64,000 nt of DNA, taken from positions 53,831 to 117,830 of the forward strand of contig CAOVHW010000005.1 of assembly GCA_948543815.1 (NCBI GenBank). Direction: 5' to 3'. The stretch is from an uncultured Eubacteriales bacterium. Its GTDB lineage: Bacteria > Bacillota > Clostridia > Lachnospirales > CAMVHY01. Positions within the stretch are counted from its first letter, which is position 1. Every line of letters begins with the position of its first letter. A model generated the notes under the pieces. That model did no database searches and had not been told where the DNA came from. It saw only the letters and a list, made by a program, of their open reading frames with translations. Shown here piece after piece: positions 1 through 8,340 of this stretch. The position numbers and the translations under genes were made by a program.

Positions 1-48
1 ACCTCCAGAGCCACAATCTGGCGCTCTAACCAACTGAGCTATACCCAC
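1..48 (-). tRNA. tRNA-His (GTG), 3' part cut by window edge
   Basis: On the minus strand the sequence reads as the 5' acceptor arm, D arm and anticodon arm of a tRNA. The 7-nt anticodon loop is TTGTGGC, giving anticodon GTG (His). A G precedes the acceptor stem at position 49, as expected for the G-1 of tRNA-His. The T arm and 3' end lie outside the window. Confidence 0.9.
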
Positions 49-61
49 CATAAAAGGTAAG

Positions 62-135
<74 letters not shown>

Positions 136-144
136 GAAACCGAA

Positions 145-219
145 TCGGGATGACAGGATTTGAACCTGCGACCTCCTGATCCCAAATCAGGCGCGCTAGC
201 CAAACTACGCTACATCCCG
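145..219 (-). tRNA. tRNA-Pro (TGG)
   Basis: Full cloverleaf on the minus strand with acceptor halves CGGGATG and CATCCCG and anticodon loop TTTGGGA (anticodon TGG). No encoded CCA. It is the first of three closely spaced tRNAs transcribed leftward out of the window. Confidence 0.95.
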
Positions 220-413
220 TCATATTTTTTTACGGCCAACTTTTAAAGTCTAGCATAAAAAAAAAAGTAAGTCAAGAGTAAAAAAATTTTTTTTCGGATA
301 ATTACTTGACATTATTCAAAAAAATAGTTAAGCTAGAAACGGTACGGCAAATTTTTTATGAATTTAATGTAAAAGAAGTCGTACGAAAAAAAATATAAAT
401 AAGGAGAATTATT

Positions 414-3014
414 ATGACTGGAGAAATTGTTGATAGTCTTGAAGCATTACAAACTTTACTAAAAAAAGTACGTGAAGCACAAAAAATATTTGCGTCATTC
501 CCGCAGTGTAAAGTTGATAAAATATTTTTAGCAGCTGCAATTGCTGCATCGAATGCCCGTATCCCTTTAGCTCAATTAGCAGTTGAGGAAACTGGAATGG
601 GTATCGTTGAGGATAAAGTTATTAAAAATCATTTTGCATCTGAATATATCTATAATGCGTATAAAAATACAAAAACATGTGGAGTTATCGAGGAAGATAA
701 AGCATTTGGAACAAAAAAAATAGCTGAACCGGTTGGAGTAATTGGAGCCGTTATACCAACTACAAATCCTACGTCTACTGCAATTTTTAAAACGCTTATT
801 GCACTTAAAACTCGTAACGGAATTATTATCAGTCCACATCCACGTGCTAAGAAATCTACAATTGAAGCAGCAAAAATTGTTTTAGAGGCAGCAGTAAAAG
901 CTGGAGCGCCGGAAGGAATTATTGGTTGGATTGATATACCATCACTTGAATTGACAAATGCACTTATGCAAATGTCAGATTTAATTCTAGCAACAGGTGG
1001 TCCCGGAATGGTTAAAGCTGCTTATTCATCAGGCACACCGGCAGTTGGAGTTGGCTCAGGAAATACGCCGGCAATTATTGATGAAAGCGCTAATATAATT
1101 TTAGCCGTAAATTCGATTATTCATTCAAAAACTTTTGACAACGGAATGGTTTGTGCGTCGGAACAATCTGTCATTGTTTCCGAAAAAATTTATGCGCAAG
1201 TAAAAAAAGAATTTACAACACGAGGTTGCTATTTCTTAAATAGTGATGAAATCGAAAAAGTTAGAAAGACAATTATTATTGACGGTGCATTGAATGCTAA
1301 AATCGTTGGACAAAAAGCTAATAAAATTGCTGAGATGGCAGGAGTTAATGTTCCGGAAAATACAAAAATTTTAATTGGTGAAGTTGATAGCGTTGATATA
1401 AGTGAAGAGTTCGCACATGAAAAATTATCGCCGGTTTTAGCAATGTATAAGTTTAATGATTTTGACGATGCATTAGCTAAAGCTGAAAAATTAATTTCTG
1501 ATGGCGGATATGGACATACCGCCGCAATTTATCTCGATACTGTTTCACAAAATGAAAAGTTAAATAAATTTGCCGTACGTATGAAAACTTGCCGTATATT
1601 AGTTAATACGCCATCGTCGCAAGGCGGTATCGGCGATATCTATAATTTCAAATTAGCTCCGTCTATGACTTTAGGTTGTGGCTCGTGGGGCGGTAATTCA
1701 GTTTCCGAAAATGTCGGCGTAAAACATCTTTTAAATATAAAAACTGTTGCCGAGAGGAGAGAAAATATGCTTTGGTTTAGAACTGCTCAAAAAGTTTATA
1801 TCAAAAAAGGTTGTCTGCCTGTTGCTCTGCAGGAATTGAAAGATGTTATGGATAAGAAAAAAGTTTTTATCGTAACCGATTCATTCCTCTATAACAATGG
1901 TTATACAAAATGTATTACGGATAAACTTGACGAATTAAATATTAAACATAAAACTTTCTTTGATGTTGCACCTGACCCTTCTCTCGCTTGTGCAAAAGCT
2001 GGTGCAAAAGAAATGACTGAGTTCGCCCCCGATTGTATAATTGCAATTGGTGGTGGAAGCGCAATGGATGCCGGTAAAATTATGTGGGTTATGTACGAAC
2101 ATCCCGAAGTTGACTTTTTAGATATGGCAATGAGATTTATGGATATTCGTAAACGTATTTATACTTTCCCCAAAATGGGTGAGAAAGCTTATTTTATTGC
2201 GGTACCGACGTCGGCAGGAACTGGTAGTGAAGTTACACCGTTTGCAGTTATTACTGACGAAAAAACCGGCGTAAAATATCCACTTGCTGATTACGAATTG
2301 ATGCCGAATATGGCAATTGTTGACGCGGATATGATGATGAATGCGCCAAAAGGTTTAACAAGTGCGTCGGGAATCGATGCGCTCGTACATTCGCTTGAGG
2401 CTTACGCATCAATTATGGCGACAGATTATACGGACGGATTAGCATTGCGGTCAATGAAAATGGTTTTTGAATACTTACCGCGTGCGTATGAGAATGGTCC
2501 AAATGATGCAGAGGCACGTGAAAAAATGGCGAATGCGGCAACTATGGCGGGTATGGCTTTTGCAAACGCATTCTTAGGTGTTTGTCATTCGATGGCACAT
2601 AAACTTGGAGCGTTTCATCATTTACCGCATGGACTTGCAAATGCGTTAATGATTGAAGAAGTTATACGATTTAATTCATCGGAAACGCCGGAGAAAATGG
2701 GAACATTCCCACAATATTCGTATCCACATACTTTGGCGCGCTACGCAGAAATTTCAGATTATTTGAAGCTTGGTGGAAATATTGATGAAGAAAAAGTTGA
2801 AAATCTTATCAAAGCGATAAATGATTTGAAAGAGCGCGTTGGCATAAAGAAAACCATAAAGGATTATGTTGCGGATGAGCAAGATTTTCTAAATAGATTG
2901 GATGAAATGACGCAGCAAGCTTTTGACGACCAATGTACGGGAGCAAATCCACGCTATCCATTGATGAGTGAGATTAAGCAAATGTATTTGAATGCATATT
3001 ACGGCAAAAATTAA
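414..3014 (+). CDS. adhE: Bifunctional acetaldehyde-CoA/alcohol dehydrogenase AdhE
   Basis: This enzyme reduces acetyl-CoA to acetaldehyde and then ethanol, reoxidising two NADH during fermentation. The 866 residues match the usual AdhE length of about 870. Residues 1-440 form the aldehyde dehydrogenase half, with the catalytic cysteine in GMVCASEQS. Residues 450-866 form the iron-dependent alcohol dehydrogenase half, with GGGSAMDAGK and metal-ligand histidines around HSMAHKLGAFHHLPHG. ATG is preceded by AAGGAG. A TTGACA at 306-311 could be the -35 box, but the matching -10 is weak. It is monocistronic. Presence of AdhE implies a mixed-acid/ethanol fermenter. Confidence 0.97.
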   Translation: MTGEIVDSLEALQTLLKKVREAQKIFASFPQCKVDKIFLAAAIAASNARIPLAQLAVEETGMGIVEDKVIKNHFASEYIYNAYKNTKTCGVIEEDKAFGTKKIAEPVGVIGAVIPTTNPTSTAIFKTLIALKTRNGIIISPHPRAKKSTIEAAKIVLEAAVKAGAPEGIIGWIDIPSLELTNALMQMSDLILATGGPGMVKAAYSSGTPAVGVGSGNTPAIIDESANIILAVNSIIHSKTFDNGMVCASEQSVIVSEKIYAQVKKEFTTRGCYFLNSDEIEKVRKTIIIDGALNAKIVGQKANKIAEMAGVNVPENTKILIGEVDSVDISEEFAHEKLSPVLAMYKFNDFDDALAKAEKLISDGGYGHTAAIYLDTVSQNEKLNKFAVRMKTCRILVNTPSSQGGIGDIYNFKLAPSMTLGCGSWGGNSVSENVGVKHLLNIKTVAERRENMLWFRTAQKVYIKKGCLPVALQELKDVMDKKKVFIVTDSFLYNNGYTKCITDKLDELNIKHKTFFDVAPDPSLACAKAGAKEMTEFAPDCIIAIGGGSAMDAGKIMWVMYEHPEVDFLDMAMRFMDIRKRIYTFPKMGEKAYFIAVPTSAGTGSEVTPFAVITDEKTGVKYPLADYELMPNMAIVDADMMMNAPKGLTSASGIDALVHSLEAYASIMATDYTDGLALRSMKMVFEYLPRAYENGPNDAEAREKMANAATMAGMAFANAFLGVCHSMAHKLGAFHHLPHGLANALMIEEVIRFNSSETPEKMGTFPQYSYPHTLARYAEISDYLKLGGNIDEEKVENLIKAINDLKERVGIKKTIKDYVADEQDFLNRLDEMTQQAFDDQCTGANPRYPLMSEIKQMYLNAYYGKN

Positions 3015-3046
3015 ATTTTAATGTAAATAAAGTTGGTAGAAAATTT

Positions 3047-3096
3047 CTTTGACTATTCATTTTCAGAGTAAAGTTTGTTTATAGTCAAAGTTTTTT
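3047..3096. terminator. Possible adhE terminator inside the gerKC 3' end
   Basis: Inverted repeat CTTTGACTA (3047-3055) and TAGTCAAAG (3082-3090), followed by a run of T on the + strand. The loop is long and the hairpin overlaps the end of the convergent gene, so this is tentative. Confidence 0.35.
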
Positions 3097-3544
3097 CACC
3101 AACTTTATTTTTTATGAAATCAAGAAGTTTTGGCGAAAATTTTTTTGTAATTGCTTTTTTCGCATTATCCACGAAAATTATTTTTGTTTTTTGACTGATT
3201 TTGTTTTCAAAATCTTTTAACATCGATTTGTTTTTTGCTAAATTTTTATCTAAAAAAATGATTTGTGTGTGGCCAAGATAAATTTTCTTTTCAAGCTGTG
3301 AATCTATTTTCGTCAAGGCTTTTTGAATTTTATCGGCTATTGCTGATTTGACATGTTTCTTATTTAATTCTTCAAAATAATTCAAATCACCGCTGAGTGT
3401 CGTAACTTCTAGACCATCTTTATGTTTGTCAACGCCAATTGCAATTATAAAATTTCGGTCTTCAAGTTCGATTAAATCTTTTGCGCTGTTGCATAACAAA
3501 AAAATTGACAAAATAAAAAAAGTTAAGTATCTAATTTTTTTCAC
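3053..3544 (-). CDS. Truncated GerKC/GerAC-type spore germination protein
   Basis: The protein resembles the N-terminal domain of the Ger(x)C lipoproteins, the C subunit of nutrient germinant receptors in the spore inner membrane. Residues 1-20 are a hydrophobic signal segment ending in LLC, an atypical lipobox. This is followed by ELEDRNFIIAIGVDK, the family's conserved opening. It is only 163 residues long, whereas GerAC proteins are usually about 350-400, so the middle and C-terminal domains are missing. It overlaps the end of the upstream permease gene by 14 nt, so the two are probably translationally coupled. It may be a working short form or a decaying gene. Confidence 0.7.
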   Translation of the reverse strand: MKKIRYLTFFILSIFLLCNSAKDLIELEDRNFIIAIGVDKHKDGLEVTTLSGDLNYFEELNKKHVKSAIADKIQKALTKIDSQLEKKIYLGHTQIIFLDKNLAKNKSMLKDFENKISQKTKIIFVDNAKKAITKKFSPKLLDFIKNKVGEKTLTINKLYSENE

Positions 3545-4523
3545 CGCCTTTACATAAAATAATTAACGGCAACAAAAAATAGAAAAAACTGCCGAGAATA
3601 CAAATCGCTGATTTCAAAAAATTATTTGGGATTAATAATGAAAAAAATGTTATCGCTGTCGCCAGCGATATTTTTTTTGCAGTTATCATCGTCGAGAAAA
3701 ATAAGCCACTACTAACCAAAACGAAAAATGAAATTATTACGAAACTTATGATAAAAAAATCTTGATTTTGTACGAAACCACCAGGAATATCGGTCATACT
3801 CATTAATTTTAAAATTGGGAGTGGCGTTTCAAAATTTATTCGCAAATTTATAATGTATGTCAAAAATGTTATTAATAGCCATGTTAAAAATGTTGCTTGT
3901 AATATTTTTTTATATGAGCTATTTTTGACAAATTGTTTTGATAAAAATAGATAATCCAATTGCGAAAAAATGAATAATGAATAAAAAGTTTCTTTTACGT
4001 TTATTCTATTATTGTCAATAATTATTTGCTCGAGATTGAATAGTGAAATTAAAAATGTTATTGCCAATGGCAAAACTATTAGCCATATCAAAATTTCACA
4101 AAGTCGTGCGCGCGTCTCATATCCTTTTGAAATCAAATACCCTGCTGCTAAAATTAATATCAGATTTGTGACAAATTCATTTGTATTCGGCAAAACATAA
4201 ATTTTTATTATCCATGCGAATAATTTTAATTCGTATGCTGTCGTTAAAATTATCTTTGCCAGCAAAAATATTGACAAAATTTTTGTAATATAAATGCCAA
4301 AATTTTTTTTCATGTAGTCAAAAAAACTTTTACCTTTAAATTTTTCCGCCGCTTTATACATTAATCCGATTGTCGCAGTTACTAAACATAGTAAGATAAT
4401 CATGTTTAATATTGAGTAATCGAAAAAAATTTTTGGCAGCAATATTAATCCAATGCCAAGATTATTTGTAATGATTAAAATTTGTAGTTGACGATTCGAT
4501 ATTTGATTATTGTCGGAAAACAT
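3531..4523 (-). CDS. GerKB/GerAB-type spore germination permease
   Basis: Integral membrane subunit of a nutrient germinant receptor, related to amino acid/polyamine/organocation permeases. The 330 residues contain about ten hydrophobic helices separated by short charged loops. The Firmicute GerAB opening is visible as QISNRQLQILIITNNLGIG. ATG is preceded by GAAGGTG. It starts a two-gene transcript with the truncated GerKC downstream. The A subunit is 1.1 kb upstream on the same strand but separated by three opposite-strand genes. A forespore-type promoter lies 20 bp upstream. Confidence 0.88.
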   Translation of the reverse strand: MFSDNNQISNRQLQILIITNNLGIGLILLPKIFFDYSILNMIILLCLVTATIGLMYKAAEKFKGKSFFDYMKKNFGIYITKILSIFLLAKIILTTAYELKLFAWIIKIYVLPNTNEFVTNLILILAAGYLISKGYETRARLCEILIWLIVLPLAITFLISLFNLEQIIIDNNRINVKETFYSLFIFSQLDYLFLSKQFVKNSSYKKILQATFLTWLLITFLTYIINLRINFETPLPILKLMSMTDIPGGFVQNQDFFIISFVIISFFVLVSSGLFFSTMITAKKISLATAITFFSLLIPNNFLKSAICILGSFFYFLLPLIILCKGGEKN

Positions 4524-4542
4524 TTTTTCACCTTCTTTCTGT

Positions 4543-4572
4543 TATTATTGGCAGATTTGTAAAAATTTATCC
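4543..4572 (-). promoter_or_regulatory. Predicted forespore sigma (SigF/SigG) promoter of gerKB
   Basis: On the minus strand GGATA (4568-4572) is followed 18 nt later by AATAATA, the -10 part lying in GCCAATAATA (4543-4552). The same GSATAAA plus AATAATA layout occurs before gerKA and spoVT in this window. Known SigF and SigG consensus sequences have a G-x-ATA -35 box and an A/T-rich -10 box of this kind. Confidence 0.55.
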
Positions 4573-4589
4573 GAACAAAAAATAAATGC

Positions 4590-4618
4590 TTGACATATAA
4601 ATGTAATTTTGTTAAACT
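4590..4618 (+). promoter_or_regulatory. SigA promoter of the small-gene cluster
   Basis: TTGACA (4590-4595), 17-bp spacer, TAAACT (4613-4618). It lies 38 nt before the ATG at 4657 and excludes the earlier in-frame ATG at 4609 as a start. Confidence 0.7.
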
Positions 4619-4656
4619 TATTAAACATTTGGTTTGATTTTATGGAGGTGATTTTT

Positions 4657-4854
4657 ATGGGACTTAAAATTAAATTAGGAGATATTGTTGATCGTGAGCC
4701 AAGTTTCTTTTATTTAAAAGATTTAAATGAAAATGTAAATAATTTTGGAGAAACGGTAAAATTAGCTATGAAAAAAAGCCCTTTGCGAAAAGTTAATGAT
4801 ATAAATATGAAAATCCCAAATATGAGTAATAAACATGATAGATCTGATAGATAA
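4657..4854 (+). CDS. Small hypothetical protein, 65 aa
   Basis: I do not recognise this protein. It starts at ATG 4657 after the strong site GGAGGTGA; an upstream in-frame ATG at 4609 falls inside the promoter. The product is short, charged and hydrophilic, with no signal peptide or membrane segment, and ends in NKHDRSDR. It is the first of three closely spaced + genes that interrupt a germination receptor operon. The third protein ends similarly (NENTDR), hinting at a shared origin. Confidence 0.6.
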   Translation: MGLKIKLGDIVDREPSFFYLKDLNENVNNFGETVKLAMKKSPLRKVNDINMKIPNMSNKHDRSDR

Positions 4855-4881
4855 ATTTTTATATGGAAAGAGGTGAATTAA

Positions 4882-5307
4882 ATGGCAGAAGTAACTGAAA
4901 TTTTTGACAATAGTATTTTATATGAAGACGTAATTGATACATTTTTTGAGATTCAATTAGATTTAAAGAATGAGGGTAATGAATTAACATTTACTACGGA
5001 TGAATTATATTTATTTGATAGTTTTCGAGCTATCTGCCAACAATATCGTAGTATGCAACAATTAAAAATGCAGAACATAGATTCTTATTATAAATTGTTG
5101 CCAAATTTTATAAGTAATATAGAAAAACTTAATGACGCAATTGCATCAGATGTTTTTGAACAATCACATTTTGAAAATATAAATGAGATTATTTTTGAGA
5201 AATTTAATAATGCAAAAAAAGATTATGTTGAATTTGTTGATGACTTTACGCAGTATATGAGCGTATTTTTAAATTCAATATTAAAAACTTTGCATGATGA
5301 TTTATAA
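4882..5307 (+). CDS. Hypothetical helical protein, 141 aa
   Basis: Unrecognised. ATG 4882 follows AAAGAGGTGA, 27 nt after the preceding gene, so it is probably co-transcribed with it. The protein is acidic, predicted almost entirely helical, and rich in Phe, Asn and Asp (for example FVDDFTQYMSVFLNSIL near the C-terminus). No signal peptide or membrane helix is evident. A role linked to sporulation or germination is possible from position only. Confidence 0.6.
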   Translation: MAEVTEIFDNSILYEDVIDTFFEIQLDLKNEGNELTFTTDELYLFDSFRAICQQYRSMQQLKMQNIDSYYKLLPNFISNIEKLNDAIASDVFEQSHFENINEIIFEKFNNAKKDYVEFVDDFTQYMSVFLNSILKTLHDDL

Positions 5308-5364
5308 AAAATGGAAATAAAGTTATAATTCATTTCTAAGTTAATAATTATGGAGGAGATTATT

Positions 5365-5604
5365 ATGTCAGAAAAATCAGATAATACATCAAAAAAATTT
5401 GATGATGATAAATTTGTAGGACCAAGCGAAACAAATCCTTTTGCTGATATATTTCAAAAATATGGAATAGATTCAAGCAAAAATCCAACTATGGAAGATT
5501 TATTTAACAGCAATGAAAAAAAACATAATCCTTTAAGTGTGGTCCATAAAAAAGAAAATAAATTTAATAAAAAAGAAAAACAAAATGAAAATACAGATCG
5601 ATAA
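5365..5604 (+). CDS. Hypothetical disordered protein, 79 aa
   Basis: Unrecognised. The start at ATG 5365 (MSEKSDN) is preferred because the upstream ATG at 5350 overlaps the ribosome site GGAGGAG. The product is hydrophilic, rich in Lys, Asn, Asp and Ser, with one short conserved-looking core (NPFADIFQKYGID) and a basic tail. It is the last of three co-oriented small genes and is followed by a bidirectional terminator shared with gerKA. Confidence 0.55.
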   Translation: MSEKSDNTSKKFDDDKFVGPSETNPFADIFQKYGIDSSKNPTMEDLFNSNEKKHNPLSVVHKKENKFNKKEKQNENTDR

Positions 5605-5618
5605 AAAAATATATATAC

Positions 5619-5650
5619 AATTAGCGATGAAAATTTTTCACCGCTATTTT
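5619..5650. terminator. Bidirectional terminator between small genes and gerKA
   Basis: Imperfect stem TAGCGATGAAAA / TTTCACCGCTA flanked by A- and T-rich runs, lying between two convergent gene ends. Confidence 0.6.
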
Positions 5651-5652
5651 TT

Positions 5653-7119
5653 TTATCTTTTTATCTGAGAATGTTTTGCAAAAATTGGACGCTTATTCAT
5701 TTTAAAAATTGGCTTATGAAAAAATGTATCTTCCATATCATTAAAATCGTTAACTTCCCCCGAAACTATTGGGAATAAATATGGAATCTCAAAACTTTTT
5801 AAAGATGCAAGATGTGTTAGGATAATTAATATTGCTATCCAAAATCCATATAATCCAAACATTGCTGAAAAAATTATTACGAGATATTTTAAAAGGCGGA
5901 ATGCTGATACAAAATTTGCATTCGGTATCGAAAAACTACTTATCGCTGTTAGTGCAACGATTATAATAATTATTGGACTTACAAGTCCGGCATCAACTGC
6001 TGCTTGTCCAATAATTATTCCACCAACTATTCCGATTGTACTGCCAATAGGATTCGGTAATCTTATTCCGGCTTCCTTTAATAATTCAAACGCTAGCTCC
6101 ATTATTAAAATTTCAAATACGGTTGGGAATGGAACATTTGCACGTTCGCTAGCGAGTTTTAAAACTAATTTCATTGGAATCATTGATGGATGATATAGTG
6201 TAAGCGCAACAAAAAATCCTGGTAATGTCAATGAAATAATTGCGCAAATATAACGCATTACGCGAAGAAAATTCATTATTTGCCATCGCTCGTAATAATC
6301 TTCTGACGATTGAAAAAATGTTGGGAGTGTCGCTGGAATTATCAATACAAATGGAGAGTTATCACAAATTATTACGATACGGCCTTCTAAAATTGCTGAA
6401 GATGCTTTATCAGGGCGCTCAGTCATTTGTGATTGCGGAAATACTGATTGCCATGATTTATCTAAATATTGTTGAATGTATCCGATGTCAAATATTGCAT
6501 CGGTATTTATTTTGTTTAATATTTGCTGTGCATCGTCAACTATTTTTTCGCGCGCAACATCTTTTAAATACATGATTGCAATATCAGTTTGACTACGCTG
6601 GCCAATTTTCATTTGTTTAACTTTTAAATTTACATCACGAATTCGTCGGCGTATCAATGCGGTATTATGCCGCATGCCTTCGGTAAAAGAATCCTTTGGC
6701 CCGTAAACGACAGACTCAATTTCTGCAGTTTGTATGCCACGATTAGGAAATTGTTTTGTAGAAACAATAATTGCTTTTGCAAAGCCATCGATTAAAAGTA
6801 CAGTGTTACCTGACATTATTTCGGTAGTTATTTCGTCAAAATTATCTGACTGGCTTACTTCGGCCGTAGTCATTCCGTAATTTTTAAATTCGTCAAAAAT
6901 ATATTGTGGAATATTTTTAGTCAAATCAATTTTATGCATAAGCCGATTAATTATTTGAGTTTCAATTAATTCGCGATCGGTTAACATATCGATATAAATG
7001 ATGTAGAAAAAAATATTTTGTGTTTGGGCAAATGGAATTTTTCGTGATACGAGATCGCCACAATCTTTAAATATTTCTTCGAGTTTTGAAATATTTTTGT
7101 CAAGATTTTTATCTAGCAT
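5653..7119 (-). CDS. GerKA/GerAA-type spore germination protein
   Basis: A subunit of a nutrient germinant receptor in the spore inner membrane. At 488 residues it has the normal family length. A soluble N-terminal domain (1-240) contains VLLIDGFAKAIIVSTK and the family signature RPDKASSAILEGRIVIICDNSP. A membrane domain with several helices follows (about 285-430), including the conserved RVMRYICAIISLTLPGFFVALTLYHP region. ATG follows AAGGAGAT. A forespore-type promoter sits 22 bp upstream. Its B and C partners are at 3053-4523, separated by three genes on the other strand. Confidence 0.93.
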   Translation of the reverse strand: MLDKNLDKNISKLEEIFKDCGDLVSRKIPFAQTQNIFFYIIYIDMLTDRELIETQIINRLMHKIDLTKNIPQYIFDEFKNYGMTTAEVSQSDNFDEITTEIMSGNTVLLIDGFAKAIIVSTKQFPNRGIQTAEIESVVYGPKDSFTEGMRHNTALIRRRIRDVNLKVKQMKIGQRSQTDIAIMYLKDVAREKIVDDAQQILNKINTDAIFDIGYIQQYLDKSWQSVFPQSQMTERPDKASSAILEGRIVIICDNSPFVLIIPATLPTFFQSSEDYYERWQIMNFLRVMRYICAIISLTLPGFFVALTLYHPSMIPMKLVLKLASERANVPFPTVFEILIMELAFELLKEAGIRLPNPIGSTIGIVGGIIIGQAAVDAGLVSPIIIIIVALTAISSFSIPNANFVSAFRLLKYLVIIFSAMFGLYGFWIAILIILTHLASLKSFEIPYLFPIVSGEVNDFNDMEDTFFHKPIFKMNKRPIFAKHSQIKR

Positions 7120-7140
7120 GTTAGATCTCCTTTTTTTTGC

Positions 7141-7169
7141 TATTATTTCCGACGCGAAAAAATTTATCC
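7141..7169 (-). promoter_or_regulatory. Predicted forespore sigma (SigF/SigG) promoter of gerKA
   Basis: GGATA (7165-7169) followed by GGAAATAATA (7141-7150) on the minus strand. The -10 box fits the known SigF consensus GGnnAnAnTR at every fixed position. Spacing and geometry to the start codon match the gerKB site. Confidence 0.65.
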
Positions 7170-7198
7170 TTGTTGCGTAAGTTCATATGTGTTAAAAT
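7170..7198 (+). promoter_or_regulatory. SigA promoter of secG
   Basis: TTGTTG (7170-7175), 17-bp spacer, TAAAAT (7193-7198), 19 nt before the secG ATG. It lies back-to-back with the forespore promoter of gerKA. Confidence 0.6.
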
Positions 7199-7217
7199 TT
7201 TTACGAGGAGGTATGTT

Positions 7218-7457
7218 ATGAGTTCGATTTTTATTTGCTGTGGATGTTTTTATATTTTTTTGTGCATTGCGCTCATTACAATTATTATTTTGCAAAAGAG
7301 ACGTAATGCGGGCTTGGGGAATTTATCCGGCGGTATGATACAAACTTATTGGGATAAGAATAAAGGAAATTCGTTAGATGGCAAGCTTGAAAAGTTTACA
7401 AAAATTCTTGCTGGTTTATATTTTATTTTTACATTTGCTTTGTGTTTTATTAAATAA
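7218..7457 (+). CDS. secG: Preprotein translocase subunit SecG
   Basis: Small subunit of the SecYEG channel. The 79 residues have the SecG layout: an N-terminal membrane helix (residues 4-25), then a loop with GLGNLSGGM and YWDKNKGNSLDGKLEKFTKI, then a second helix at the C-terminus. The DGKLEKxTKI motif after a glycine-rich loop is typical of Firmicute SecG. The start at ATG 7218 follows GAGGAGG; a longer reading frame begins upstream but lacks a ribosome site and covers the promoter. Confidence 0.88.
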   Translation: MSSIFICCGCFYIFLCIALITIIILQKRRNAGLGNLSGGMIQTYWDKNKGNSLDGKLEKFTKILAGLYFIFTFALCFIK

Positions 7458-7467
7458 ATTTTTTCAT

Positions 7468-7503
7468 AAAAAAAGATTGAGTTTCGTGCTCAATCTTTTT
7501 TAT
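7468..7503 (+). terminator. Rho-independent terminator of secG
   Basis: Stem AAAAGATTGAG / CTCAATCTTTT with a 7-nt loop, followed by T residues. Confidence 0.85.
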
Positions 7504-7511
7504 TTGGTTAT

Positions 7512-7860
7512 TTAAAATTTCAATTGTTCAGTTACTTTATTGTTTTGTTGGAATGGAATTGGATTGTTTTGTGGTACTGTTATAAAATTTTTTTGATTAT
7601 CGTTTAATTCGATATTTGATGAATTTAGTTGATTGTAATTATTTTTTTGTTTTGACTTTTTATAAAAAATACAACTACAAATAGCAAATATCGTTCATGC
7701 AAGAGTTGGTGTTCCAATTAAAAATATCGTACCCAACATAGATAAAGAAGCTAATGCGCCTATACCTATTTGAGCAAGTATTTCTAAAATTATTACAGTA
7801 GCAAAGAAAAAAATACTTAAACCAATTGTTATAATAATCTTTTTACTTGAATTTTTTTTG
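7512..7860 (-). pseudogene. Decayed two-helix membrane protein related to the gene at 33.3 kb
   Basis: On the minus strand a reading frame encodes two hydrophobic helices (IGLSIFFFATVIILEI and ALASLSMLGTIFLIGTP), a short basic stretch, and an Asn/Gln/Pro-rich tail ending in VTEQLKF. The layout, and the Gln/Asn/Pro tail after a helix pair, resemble the protein at 33265-34098. The frame is broken by TGA at 7695-7697 and by further stops upstream of 7860. No start codon or ribosome site remains. Confidence 0.55.
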
Positions 7861-8106
7861 CTTATAATTGATTTGTTTTATCTTGTTTTTGAATTTTTTT
7901 CTGTTTTGTTTTTTTATTTGTTTTTTTTAAAATTAAGTTATATTTTTGTCTCGTTACCTGTAAATAACATTCTTTGTGTTAATTTTGTTGAAGATTTTTT
8001 GTTGTTCGAATTTATTTTTTTAATTCGAAAAATTCGGTTTGCTTTAAAATTAATTTTCCAGATTATTTGTAAAAAATAAAATTAAAATAAATCACCATAA
8101 CATCAT
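7861..8106. other. Non-coding, very AT-rich decay zone
   Basis: Contains long A/T runs; minus-strand fragments rich in Lys, Asn and Gln codons are interrupted by stops and probably represent the eroded upstream part of the adjacent pseudogene. The + strand reading frame here is Phe/Leu/Ile-rich because it is antisense to Lys/Asn-rich sequence; I do not consider it a gene. Confidence 0.4.
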
Positions 8107-8340
8107 TTATAACTTCTTTTTTTGTCGAATTACACTTTTTAGTAATTTCTTGAATATTATTGTTGTTATACCTACTCTTGTTGCTTTATATTTAGTTGTA
8201 AAATTTATATGACATTGTTCCTTAAATTTTTTGACGTTATTTATTAATACATTCATATTTCTTTCTTGCCTTACATATTTTGGTTTTGAAAGGATTGCTT
8301 GTTGAAAATAGTTATATTTATCTTTAATATCATATTGATT
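8107..8340 (-). pseudogene. Remnant resembling the C-terminal domain of a plasmid initiator (Rep_3 family)
   Basis: A stop-to-stop frame of 77 codons on the minus strand contains RNMNVLINNVKKFKEQCHI, then TTKYKATRVGITTIIFK. This resembles the C-terminal winged-helix part of RepB/Rep_3 initiators, where a helix ending in a KxIN...TDI pattern is followed by a basic turn and a strand (roughly KKGRKVVxIxFxI). There is no start codon, no ribosome site and no upstream Rep domain, so it would be a fragment. The match is by eye only. Confidence 0.35.

Noticed and set aside
414..3014. AdhE as a fusion or split gene
   Set aside because: The two-domain order and 866-residue length are normal for AdhE.
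4609..4656. Longer start for the first small + gene
   Set aside because: It overlaps a good SigA promoter, and the internal ATG at 4657 has a strong GGAGGTGA.
7695..7697. In-frame TGA in the 7.5-kb membrane protein read as tryptophan (recoding)
   Set aside because: TGA ends real genes here (for example asnB and aroQ), and the frame has other stops upstream, so decay is simpler.
7858..8079. A 73-codon + strand frame rich in Phe, Leu and Ile that looks like a membrane protein
   Set aside because: It is antisense to Lys/Asn-rich decayed sequence, has no ribosome site, and its composition is what T-rich DNA gives by chance.
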